Shown: positions 1 to 6,266 of the stretch, piece by piece
How the letters are laid out: the number at the start of each line of letters is the position of its first letter
Position numbering within the stretch: position 1 is the stretch's first letter
Origin: Chitinophagaceae bacterium
Lineage (GTDB): Bacteria; Bacteroidota; Bacteroidia; Chitinophagales; Chitinophagaceae
Assembly: GCA_021323155.1 (NCBI GenBank)
Contig: JAJTCI010000059.1
Span: 1 to 10,130, forward strand
Length of the DNA stretch: 10,130 nucleotides
Direction: 5' to 3'
The notes under the pieces: model-generated
What the model saw: only the letters and a program-made list of their open reading frames with translations
The model's database searches: none
Told to the model about the DNA's origin: nothing
Program-made: the position numbers and the translations under genes

Positions 1-34
1 GAAATATACAAATTTAATAATATAAATCTCACCT

Positions 35-1660
35 ATGGCAAGCAAAAAGTACGCATTGATTGTTGGTTTATTATGCCTGATACAATCGAGCTTTGCACAA
101 AACAATGACGCTACCTACAATTGGAGCGACTCGACGAAGATCCCTAGTAAGCGAATGGCTCAGCATAATGAGTTCATGAACAACCAGTATCCTTATCCCG
201 CCAAACCAAGGGATCAGTGGGAACTGGGCCTCAGCGCCGGTCTTCCTTTATGGATTGGAGACCTCCAGCCGCGTTTCGGTTATGGCGGCGGAATTTCGGT
301 CAGAAAAAGCCTTGGGCACGTACTTTCCGTAAGGGGGCAGTACATGGGTACCTTTACAAAAGGGTATGATTATGAACCCCGGAATCCGCAAACGCAGGTT
401 TCTCCTGGCGCAACAACAAACTTTTGGAGCTCCTATGGTACAGGACCCGTTTTCGTAAATTATAGGACAAGAACCCACCAGGGCGCTTTAGACCTGGTAG
501 CGTCTCTAAATAATATCAGCTGGTACAGGGGCAATCCTAAGACCAATTGGTCAGCTTTTCTCGGTTATACGGCTGCAGCTGCGGACGTTGATATCGATGC
601 GCGTAACGAGAGCGGTGCCAACTACAATTTTTCGGGTATTAACTGGATGAACCAGGACAGGACTGAAATAAGAAAGCAACTTACGGACCTTTGGGACGGT
701 GAGTATGAGCACAATGCGCCGGTTTCGAAGGGTAACTCTACTATCGGTCGTATAAAGGACAACTGGCTGCTGGTTCATGGCCTTACAGCTGGTTTGGGTT
801 TTGCAAGAAAACTGAGCGATAAAGTAAACCTCGGTATCGAACAGCGGTTCTCTTTCTTCTTTGATGATAACCTGGACGGTGTTACCGCGGGACAGTCGAA
901 AGACCTTCTCAGCTTCACCAGCCTTCGCCTGAACATCAACATGGGTGATAATGCAACCCGCGTACAACCTTTATGGTGGCTGAATCCGAACAACTTCATT
1001 TACAATGAGTTGAACAGGCCTACCCACATGCAACTTCCGAAGCCTGTATTACCTGATGCTGATAATGATCACGTGACTGACCAGTTCGACCTCGAGCCAA
1101 ATACGCCTGCAGGTTGCGTGGTAGATGTACGTGGAGTTAGCCGCGATACGGATGGTGACGGCGTTCCTGATTGTCGTGATAAAGAACTTATCACTCCTCA
1201 GACTTGCTGGCCAGTTGACGCTGACGGTGTTGGTAAATGCCCAGAGCCGGCATGCTGCGCAGAACTAAAAGCGAAAATCGATAGCTGCTGCCGCGGTGGT
1301 GGTGTAGGCGATTGCGCGATCACTTCATTGCCAGGAGTAGAATTCAGGTCAGGTTCTGTAGCACTCAGCAACGATGCTAAAGCTGTTCTGAATAACGCAG
1401 CTGAGCAAATCCGCAGCAACCCAGGTTGTCGCGTAAGGGTTATCGGTTATGGCGCTTCTGACAAGAGAGCACAACAGCTCAGCTGGGATAGGGTAAATGC
1501 TGTAATCCGTTACATGGTTGAGCAGCAGAACATCTCTGAAGACAGGTTTATCTTTAGCTATGGTATGGATGGTGCAGCAAATACTGTTGACCTGATCCCT
1601 ACTGTTGAAGAAGGACCAAACACGGTTCCGGCTCCACACCCGAACCTGAAAAAGAAGTAA
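35..1660 (+). CDS. OmpA family outer-membrane protein with TSP type-3 repeats
   Basis: Predicted surface or envelope-anchoring protein of 541 aa. Residues 1-21 form a Sec signal peptide (KKYA start, hydrophobic core, SSFA before QNND). Residues about 60-310 are rich in alternating aromatic and glycine patterns typical of an outer-membrane beta-barrel. Residues 340-400 contain Asp-rich calcium-binding repeats of thrombospondin type 3 (DADNDHVTDQFD at 341-352, DTDGDGVPD at 371-379). A short Cys-rich linker (402-427) leads into an OmpA-like C-terminal domain (about 428-515) with an LSWDRVNAV helix. The family usually binds peptidoglycan through this domain, but the canonical Asp of the GHTD motif is not conserved here (GYGA). 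The tail is Pro-rich and ends in Lys. The ATG at 35 is chosen because the signal peptide starts there. A terminator follows 20 nt after the stop, and the gene appears to end its own transcription unit. Its function beyond envelope structure cannot be told. Confidence 0.88.
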   Translation: MASKKYALIVGLLCLIQSSFAQNNDATYNWSDSTKIPSKRMAQHNEFMNNQYPYPAKPRDQWELGLSAGLPLWIGDLQPRFGYGGGISVRKSLGHVLSVRGQYMGTFTKGYDYEPRNPQTQVSPGATTNFWSSYGTGPVFVNYRTRTHQGALDLVASLNNISWYRGNPKTNWSAFLGYTAAAADVDIDARNESGANYNFSGINWMNQDRTEIRKQLTDLWDGEYEHNAPVSKGNSTIGRIKDNWLLVHGLTAGLGFARKLSDKVNLGIEQRFSFFFDDNLDGVTAGQSKDLLSFTSLRLNINMGDNATRVQPLWWLNPNNFIYNELNRPTHMQLPKPVLPDADNDHVTDQFDLEPNTPAGCVVDVRGVSRDTDGDGVPDCRDKELITPQTCWPVDADGVGKCPEPACCAELKAKIDSCCRGGGVGDCAITSLPGVEFRSGSVALSNDAKAVLNNAAEQIRSNPGCRVRVIGYGASDKRAQQLSWDRVNAVIRYMVEQQNISEDRFIFSYGMDGAANTVDLIPTVEEGPNTVPAPHPNLKKK

Positions 1661-1680
1661 TACGTTTTTGAAGAAATATC

Positions 1681-1710
1681 AAGCCCCCTGCATCGCAGGG
1701 GGCTTTTTTT
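1681..1710 (+). terminator. Intrinsic terminator after the OmpA-like gene
   Basis: A perfect 10-bp inverted repeat (AAGCCCCCTG at 1681-1690, CAGGGGGCTT at 1696-1705) extends by one C-G pair to an 11-bp stem with a 3-nt loop. It runs into seven consecutive Ts (1704-1710). It begins 20 nt after the stop codon at 1660. This is a textbook rho-independent terminator and separates the OmpA-like gene from bamD. Confidence 0.93.
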
Positions 1711-1790
1711 ATCCGAACGTTTTAAACATTCATTAACGGCATGAGGTTCAATGTAATGGCCTATAGTGCTTATTTTGGCTGGCAAAACCT

Positions 1791-1798
1791 TAACTTTG
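1791..1798 (+). promoter_or_regulatory. Bacteroidota-type -7 element for bamD
   Basis: TAACTTTG matches the Bacteroidota -7 consensus TAnnTTTG in all specified positions. It lies 8 nt before the ATG at 1807, so transcription would start almost at the start codon. A TTTG at 1774-1777 is only 13 nt upstream, shorter than the usual spacing of about 19-21 nt to the -33 element, so the -33 part is not convincing. Confidence 0.5.
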
Positions 1799-1806
1799 CC
1801 CACTTT

Positions 1807-2634
1807 ATGAAACGTGCCTGGCCGATTCTTTTATTGATTGTAATAATTTCCACTTCCTGCGCTTCGAAGTTTTCAAAGGTCCTCAAGAATAAGGACAATG
1901 AATTCAAGTACAAGATGGCGGAGCAGTATTATGCGAAAGGGAAGTACAACTATGCTCAGCAACTTTTCGAGGAGCTGTTTCCCTATATAAAAGGCACCCC
2001 GCGGTTCGAAGACATGTACTATAAATATGCATACACCGCATATTATCAGAATGACTACTCGAACGCGGAAAATCTGTTTAAATCATTTTCAGAAACCTTC
2101 CCCAATGGTTTAAAGGCGGAGGAAGCGGAATACATGCGGGCATTCTCTTTTTACAAGCAATCGCCGAAAGTGGAGCTGGACCAAAGCGCTACGTTGAAGG
2201 CGATCTCGTTGATGCAGGCTTTTATTACCCAGCACCCAACATCGGCCAGGGTAAAGGAAGCTTCGATGATCATCGACGAGGGACGACAGAAGCTCGAGGA
2301 AAAAGAATTCCGCTCAGCTGAACTGTATTACAACCTGGGTTATTATCGTGCTGCGGCAGTTGCTTACGCCATCTTGATGGAGAATTACCCGGATTCGCAA
2401 CGTGCCGATGAATACAAATTGAATATTATAAAGTCATATTACCGATTTGCTGAAATGAGTATCCCTGAACGTCAGCCAGAGCGGTTTGAAAAGGTGATCG
2501 AGGAGGTCCAGGACTTCATGGACCGGTTCCCTGATAGCAAATTTGCTCCCGAGGCAACAACTTTTAGAACAACTTCAACAAACAATATAAAAAACCTGCA
2601 AAATGAGCAAGCTAAGAAGGCAACTCAGCTCTAA
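1807..2634 (+). CDS. bamD: Outer membrane protein assembly factor BamD (lipoprotein)
   Basis: BamD is a lipoprotein of the BAM complex, which inserts beta-barrel proteins into the outer membrane from the periplasmic face. From the ATG at 1807 the protein has 275 aa. Residues 1-17 form a lipoprotein signal (MKRAWPILLLIVIISTS) with Cys18 as the lipidation residue. The mature part has tetratricopeptide-like helical pairs: AEQYYAKGKYNYAQQLFEEL, a second with YQNDYSNAENLFKSF, and later YYNLGYYRAAAVAYAIL followed by ENYPDS. Two further FPxS/FPDSK turns match the family. The reading frame is open back to 1741, but that extension puts 22 non-signal residues before the lipoprotein signal and would span the putative promoter, so 1807 is preferred. 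The 3' end overlaps rpoZ by 32 nt. The C-terminal NNIKNLQNEQ is family-like, so the overlap is not a frameshift artefact. Confidence 0.93.
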   Translation: MKRAWPILLLIVIISTSCASKFSKVLKNKDNEFKYKMAEQYYAKGKYNYAQQLFEELFPYIKGTPRFEDMYYKYAYTAYYQNDYSNAENLFKSFSETFPNGLKAEEAEYMRAFSFYKQSPKVELDQSATLKAISLMQAFITQHPTSARVKEASMIIDEGRQKLEEKEFRSAELYYNLGYYRAAAVAYAILMENYPDSQRADEYKLNIIKSYYRFAEMSIPERQPERFEKVIEEVQDFMDRFPDSKFAPEATTFRTTSTNNIKNLQNEQAKKATQL

Positions 2635-2944
2635 CACAAGTAACGTTGTGGAAACGAAGAACCTGGTGTCTATAAAAGAGCCTACCGGCAACCTTTATAA
2701 ATCGATCGCAATAGTGGCCAAGCGTGCCAACCAGATCAATATTGCCTTGCGGGAAGAGCTGCACAATAAACTGGAAGAATTTGCCAGCCATACCGATAGT
2801 CTCGAGGAGATTCACGAGAATAAGGAGCAGATCGAGATATCAAGAGCTTACGAAAGAATGCCGAACCCGGCGATTCTTGCGACCCAGGAGTTCGCTGAAA
2901 ATAAGATCTATTATCGTGACAACGATGAAGACCTGTTTCGTTGA
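2603..2944 (+). CDS. rpoZ: DNA-directed RNA polymerase omega subunit (Rpb6-like, Bacteroidota type)
   Basis: The omega subunit helps RNA polymerase assembly by holding beta-prime. The 113-aa product has the signature region TGNLYKSIAIVAKRANQI (residues 28-45), matching the Rpb6/omega core in which a Lys-Arg-Ala stretch follows the first helix. It continues with a helical section (EELHNKLEEFASHTDSLEEI, 51-70), an EQIEISRAYERMP segment and the C-terminal ATQEFAENKIYYR typical of Bacteroidota omega. It is longer than the E. coli protein (91 aa). The start at 2603 lies inside the end of bamD, a 32-nt overlap in another frame, which implies shared transcription and probably translational coupling. 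No Shine-Dalgarno is visible (AACCTGCAAAATG). A terminator-like hairpin begins 22 nt after the stop. Confidence 0.88.
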   Translation: MSKLRRQLSSNTSNVVETKNLVSIKEPTGNLYKSIAIVAKRANQINIALREELHNKLEEFASHTDSLEEIHENKEQIEISRAYERMPNPAILATQEFAENKIYYRDNDEDLFR

Positions 2945-2966
2945 TCGGTATACACAGAATAATTTG

Positions 2967-3002
2967 ACAAACGACAGTGTATGGCTGTCGTTTGTTATTT
3001 TT
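2967..3002 (+). terminator. Terminator-like hairpin between rpoZ and coaBC
   Basis: A perfect 11-bp inverted repeat (ACAAACGACAG at 2967-2977, CTGTCGTTTGT at 2985-2995) surrounds a 7-nt loop and is followed by TATTTTT. The form is that of an intrinsic terminator, though the U-tract is interrupted by one A. It ends only a few bases before the coaBC start at 3005/3011, so it may be a partial terminator or attenuator that separates bamD-rpoZ from the downstream genes. Confidence 0.72.
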
Positions 3003-3010
3003 ATATGTCC

Positions 3011-4204
3011 ATGTTGAAAGGGAAAAAAATATTATTGGGCATTACTGCGAGTATTGCCGCCTATAAATCCATCTTGCTGGTCCGCTTACTCATCAAGGCG
3101 GGGGCGGAAGTAAAAGTAGTAATGACGCCGGCTTCTAAAGAATTTGTTGCACCGCTTACCTTATCAACCCTTTCGAAGAATCCCGTATTGTATAACATTT
3201 CAGATGAAGATACCTGGGCCAACCACGTGATGCTGGGTCGTTGGGCTGATGTCATGCTTATTGCTCCTTGCAGTGCCAATACACTGGCGAAAATGGCAAA
3301 GGGACTTTGCGACAACCTCTTGCAGGCTGTATACCTCTCGGCAACCTGCCCGGTAGCCATTTGCCCCGCGATGGACGAGGATATGTGGCATCATCCCGCC
3401 ACGAAACGAAACCTGGAGGTGATTCAGTCGGATGGTGTGAAAGTAATGCCGGCGGAATTCGGCGAGCTGGCCAGTGGCCTCATTGGTGAAGGAAGAATGC
3501 CAGAGCCGGAGTCGATAGCTAGGTACCTGCAGGAACAGTTTTTCCGGACAAAAGAACTGGAAGGAAAAAAAGCGGTCGTTACCGCGGGCCCTACCTACGA
3601 AGCCATCGATCCGGTACGCTTTATTGGCAACCATTCTTCCGGGAAAATGGGTATCGCCATTGCCGAAGAGCTTTACCTGAGGGGCGCGGCGGTAGAACTT
3701 GTGTTGGGGCCCACGGAAAATACCACTACACTACTGGGAATATCCGTTACCAAAGTCAAGTCTGCCTCCGATATGCATACTACAGTCCTTGGGAAACTTC
3801 CCGGGACGGATGTCATAATAATGAGCGCTGCCGTGGCGGATTATGCGCCGGCCAGCCCTTCTAAGGAAAAAATAAAGAAGAACGAAGATACCCTTACCCT
3901 CAACCTGGTAAAAACGACGGATATCCTGAAGACCGTCGGTGCTATTAAAAAGGGGCACCAGTTGCTGGTGGGCTTCGCATTGGAAACCAACGAGGGGCAT
4001 GAGGCTGCAAGAGATAAGTTAAAAGCCAAAAATGCGGATATGATTGTACTAAATTCACTCCTTGATCCCGGGGCGGGCTTCGGCAAAGACACAAATAAAA
4101 TTACGATATTTACTAAAGACGGTGGGGAGCTCAGCTTCCTGGAAAAGTCAAAAATCGCAGTTGCCACTGACATCGTGGATCTGATTCTAACAAAATTGAA
4201 ATGA
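3011..4204 (+). CDS. coaBC: Bifunctional phosphopantothenoylcysteine decarboxylase / phosphopantothenate-cysteine ligase
   Basis: CoaBC carries out two steps of coenzyme A synthesis in the cytosol. CoaB joins 4'-phosphopantothenate to cysteine, and the FMN-dependent CoaC decarboxylates the product. From ATG 3011 the protein has 397 aa, normal for the family. The CoaC half (about 1-175) shows the FMN-site ITASIAAYK (11-19), catalytic His72 (ANHVMLG), SANTLAKMAKG (88-98), PAMDEDMW (119-126, the PxMNxxMW motif with Asp for Asn) and a substrate clamp GELASGLIGEGRM (151-163). The CoaB half (about 185-397) shows TAGPTYEAIDPVRFIGNHSSGKMG with the key Asn207, SAAVADY (272-278) and EKIKK (286-290). 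Ser155 stands where E. coli CoaC has the clamp Cys158. An in-frame ATG at 3005 is almost equally good. The frame is open from an ATG at 2981, but that codon lies in the loop and arm of the upstream hairpin. The stop overlaps the next gene as ATGA. Confidence 0.94.
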   Translation: MLKGKKILLGITASIAAYKSILLVRLLIKAGAEVKVVMTPASKEFVAPLTLSTLSKNPVLYNISDEDTWANHVMLGRWADVMLIAPCSANTLAKMAKGLCDNLLQAVYLSATCPVAICPAMDEDMWHHPATKRNLEVIQSDGVKVMPAEFGELASGLIGEGRMPEPESIARYLQEQFFRTKELEGKKAVVTAGPTYEAIDPVRFIGNHSSGKMGIAIAEELYLRGAAVELVLGPTENTTTLLGISVTKVKSASDMHTTVLGKLPGTDVIIMSAAVADYAPASPSKEKIKKNEDTLTLNLVKTTDILKTVGAIKKGHQLLVGFALETNEGHEAARDKLKAKNADMIVLNSLLDPGAGFGKDTNKITIFTKDGGELSFLEKSKIAVATDIVDLILTKLK

Positions 4205-5118
4205 AACGATTCTTTTTATTGTTGATCCTGGTTAATGCATTGAATGCAGCCAATGCGCAGGAACTGGAAGCGAAGGTCACTGTCAATGCACAGCGAGTGT
4301 ACAATACCGTTGATAAGAAGATATTTACCTCGCTTCAAACACAGCTCACCAATCTGCTGAATAATCGTAAATGGACCAACGACGTTTTCCAGCCCAATGA
4401 AAAGATCAAGTGTAACTTCCTTTTGAATATTGACAAGGTCCTTGAGACAAACGTGTACCAGGCATCACTGACCATTCAATCTGCCAGGCCCGTGTTTAAC
4501 GCCACCTACGAGGCCGCAATGGTTAATTATATGGATGCGGACGTTAGTTTCCGGTATGTGGAATTTCAACCCGTGGAGTTCAATGAAAATCGCATCCAGG
4601 GCACTGATCCACTTGCAGCGAACCTGACCGCGGTCTTTGGTTATTATGTGTACATGATATTAGGAATGGATTATAATTCGTTTTCGCCCAAGGGCGGGGA
4701 CGCATATTTCCAAAAAGCATTGAATATTGTGAATAATGCACCTGAAAACCGGGCGATTTCTGGTTGGAAAGCCTTCGACGGATTGAGAAACCGGTATTGG
4801 CTCGCAGAAAATCTCACCAATACCCGCTACAACGTGGTTCACGATGTTATGTATACGTACTACAGGCAAGGCCTCGACAACATGTATGATAACGAGGCAG
4901 ATGGCCGGCGCTCGGTACTCAATGCGCTTAAACAGCTCAAATCATTTAATGAACAGAACCAGAATACGATGATCCTACAGTTTTTTCTGCAAGGAAAATC
5001 ACTGGAGCTCATCCGGATGTTCAAGAAGGCGCCACAGCAAGAACGTTCCGATGCATCTGCTATCCTTTCGCAACTGGACATCACTAATGCGTCCAAGTAC
5101 AAAGACGAATTAAAATGA
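4201..5118 (+). CDS. porD: DUF4835 family protein, type IX secretion PorD-like
   Basis: This 305-aa exported protein is recognised as DUF4835, which includes PorD of the Porphyromonas gingivalis type IX secretion system, where it is needed for gingipain export (established for that species only). Residues 1-19 form a signal peptide ending ANA before QELEAK. The N-terminal mature region VTVNAQRVYNT, followed by NNRKWTNDVFQPNEKI, is the most recognisable family stretch. Further family-like parts are the ADVSFRYVEFQPVEFNEN strand region and the LTAVFGYYVYMILGMDYNSF helix (about 142-161), then GWKAFDG and a predicted helical C-terminus. The start overlaps the coaBC stop by 4 nt (ATGA), indicating coupled translation. 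The symbol porD is given by family analogy. The window has no other type IX gene, so whether it serves that system here is an inference. Confidence 0.85.
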   Translation: MKRFFLLLILVNALNAANAQELEAKVTVNAQRVYNTVDKKIFTSLQTQLTNLLNNRKWTNDVFQPNEKIKCNFLLNIDKVLETNVYQASLTIQSARPVFNATYEAAMVNYMDADVSFRYVEFQPVEFNENRIQGTDPLAANLTAVFGYYVYMILGMDYNSFSPKGGDAYFQKALNIVNNAPENRAISGWKAFDGLRNRYWLAENLTNTRYNVVHDVMYTYYRQGLDNMYDNEADGRRSVLNALKQLKSFNEQNQNTMILQFFLQGKSLELIRMFKKAPQQERSDASAILSQLDITNASKYKDELK

Positions 5119-5465
5119 GATGGCTCATTATTTTCCTGATCTCTTCTTCGGTTTTCTTAGCCTGTTCTGGTAAAATTCCCGGCGATGTCATTGAACCGGA
5201 AAAAATGAAAAAGATTGTCTGGGAATTGATGCAGGCGGATGAATTGGCCATGCAAAATAAAACCGGGGATAGCTCCTTGAACCTCAAGAATGAGTCGTTC
5301 AGGCTGTATGACCAGGTTTTTGCCTTGAATAAGATCTCTCGCGATAAATTTCAAAAAAGCTACCGCTATTACCAGGAGCATCCCGCGCTGTACAACCAGA
5401 TGATGGATGCAGTTAAAGACGCGTCAGATAAGGATAGAAAAACCGCATCTGCTACTGCCCAATGA
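5115..5465 (+). CDS. DUF4296 domain lipoprotein
   Basis: A small predicted lipoprotein of 116 aa. Residues 1-16 are a short hydrophobic signal (MRWLIIFLISSSVFLA) with Cys17 as the likely lipidation site. Phe at -3 and Leu at -2 make a weak lipobox, but such variation is seen in Bacteroidota. The mature part begins IPGDVIEPEKMKKIVWELM and continues QADELA, the pattern of DUF4296: a helix with a central Met, followed by a Ser/Tyr-containing helix (SFRLYDQVFALNKISRDKFQKS) and a YYQEHPALYNQMMD segment. The family has no assigned biochemical function. It overlaps the preceding gene by 4 nt (ATGA), so it is the last member of the coaBC-porD run. The hydrophilic end (KDASDKDRKTASATAQ) is probably disordered. 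Lipid anchoring and envelope location are inferred. Confidence 0.8.
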   Translation: MRWLIIFLISSSVFLACSGKIPGDVIEPEKMKKIVWELMQADELAMQNKTGDSSLNLKNESFRLYDQVFALNKISRDKFQKSYRYYQEHPALYNQMMDAVKDASDKDRKTASATAQ

Positions 5466-5542
5466 GGTGGGTTAAGGACGTGACAGAATGAGTTCCATTA
5501 AAAACACCAATCTCTCTCCCAGAGAATCTCTTTCTTACATCA

Positions 5543-5550
5543 TACATTTG
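5543..5550 (+). promoter_or_regulatory. Bacteroidota-type -7 element for the scoA operon
   Basis: TACATTTG matches TAnnTTTG exactly and lies 14 nt before the scoA ATG at 5565, in the 99-nt gap after the DUF4296 gene. No TTTG is seen about 20 nt upstream, so only the -7 half is supported. The rest of that gap shows only a weak 5-bp TCTCT/AGAGA repeat near 5515-5525 and no clear terminator. Confidence 0.5.
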
Positions 5551-5564
5551 TTGAAAGTTTGTAT

Positions 5565-6263
5565 ATGAATAAAGTGGTTTCCAACGCCGACGAAGCGATC
5601 CGGGATGTAACCGACGGGGCTACGATCATGCTGGGCGGTTTCGGTTTATGTGGCATCCCTGAAAATTGCATTGATGCACTAGTGCGCAAAGGAATTAAGA
5701 ACCTTACATGTATCTCCAATAATGCAGGGGTGGATGATTTTGGTCTTGGTCTGTTGCTGCATACCAGGCAAATAAAAAAGATGATGAGTAGCTACGTGGG
5801 GGAAAATGCCGAGTTCGAACGGCAATTGCTCTCAGGCGAACTGGAAGTTGACCTTATTCCCCAGGGTACGCTGGCCACAAGAATACAAATGGCCGGAATG
5901 GGCATTCCGGCTTTTTATACTCCAGCTGGTTTTGGAACAGAAGTGGCCAATGGGAAGGAGGCCAAGGAATTTAATGGCAAAATGCACCTGATGGAGTATG
6001 CGCTGCATGCCGATTTTGCAATCGTGAAGGCATGGAAAGGTGATCGAATGGGGAACCTTGTATTTCGTAAAACGACTCGGAATTTCTCTACATCAATGGC
6101 AAAGGCCGGAAGAGTCACCATTGCGGAAGTAGAACAGCTGGTGGAACCAGGAGAATTGGAACCAGATCAAATCCACGTGGCAGGTGTGTACGTACACCGT
6201 GTTTTTTGGGGCCAGAACTACCTGAAAAGAATTGAAAGGAAAACAGTTCGGCTTCAAGATTAG
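5565..6263 (+). CDS. scoA: 3-oxoacid CoA-transferase subunit A
   Basis: Subunit A of a family I CoA-transferase, most like succinyl-CoA:3-ketoacid CoA-transferase (succinyl-CoA + acetoacetate to succinate + acetoacetyl-CoA). This allows use of acetoacetate and related ketone bodies or amino-acid breakdown products in the cytosol. The protein is 232 aa from ATG 5565. It matches family signature 1: DGATIMLGGFGLCGIPEN at residues 17-34, with GGF at 24-26 and G30-x-P32. Other typical parts are NNAGVDDFGLGLLL, MMSSYVGENAEFERQLLSGE, the LIPQGTLATRIQMAG segment and FYTPAGFGTEVANGKE. The usual closing HVAGVYVHRV is present. A TTG at 5559 is in frame but two codons upstream of a good ATG, so it is not used. 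The catalytic glutamate is supplied by subunit B, encoded one gene further on. Exact acyl specificity cannot be read from the sequence. Confidence 0.93.
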   Translation: MNKVVSNADEAIRDVTDGATIMLGGFGLCGIPENCIDALVRKGIKNLTCISNNAGVDDFGLGLLLHTRQIKKMMSSYVGENAEFERQLLSGELEVDLIPQGTLATRIQMAGMGIPAFYTPAGFGTEVANGKEAKEFNGKMHLMEYALHADFAIVKAWKGDRMGNLVFRKTTRNFSTSMAKAGRVTIAEVEQLVEPGELEPDQIHVAGVYVHRVFWGQNYLKRIERKTVRLQD

Positions 6264-6266
6264 CGT

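Noticed and set aside
1..34. Promoter for the OmpA-like gene
   Set aside because: Only 34 bases are available, and no TAnnTTTG or TTTG pair is present in them. The promoter probably lies left of the window.
551..967. 138-aa open frame on the minus strand within the OmpA-like gene
   Set aside because: It lies wholly antisense to a well-supported gene, has no recognisable domain, and its composition is that of a shadow frame. The same applies to the other frames overlapping real genes, such as 3200-3634 and 7020-7448.
1773..1787. TTTTG-GCTGG-CAAAA inverted repeat upstream of bamD as an operator
   Set aside because: A 5-bp stem in an A/T-rich leader is easily due to chance, and no second copy is seen.
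1741..1806. Longer BamD start at ATG 1741
   Set aside because: It adds 22 residues with no signal character ahead of a clear lipoprotein signal and would make the TAACTTTG promoter element part of the coding region.
2530..2602. Possible frameshift near the BamD C-terminus (FRTTSTNN looks unusual)
   Set aside because: The following NNIKNLQNEQ in the same frame matches the family end. The alternative frame gives a Gln/Leu-rich run and stops at once.
2981..3010. Longer CoaBC start at ATG 2981
   Set aside because: The codon lies in the hairpin loop before the gene, and the extra residues (MAVVCYFYMS) are not seen in the family, which begins near MLKGKKILLG.
5512..5530. TCTCT/AGAGA repeat after the DUF4296 gene as a terminator
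   Set aside because: The stem is only 5 bp and lacks a clean T tract.
5559..5564. TTG start for scoA
   Set aside because: A normal ATG follows two codons later at 5565 and gives the expected N-terminus.
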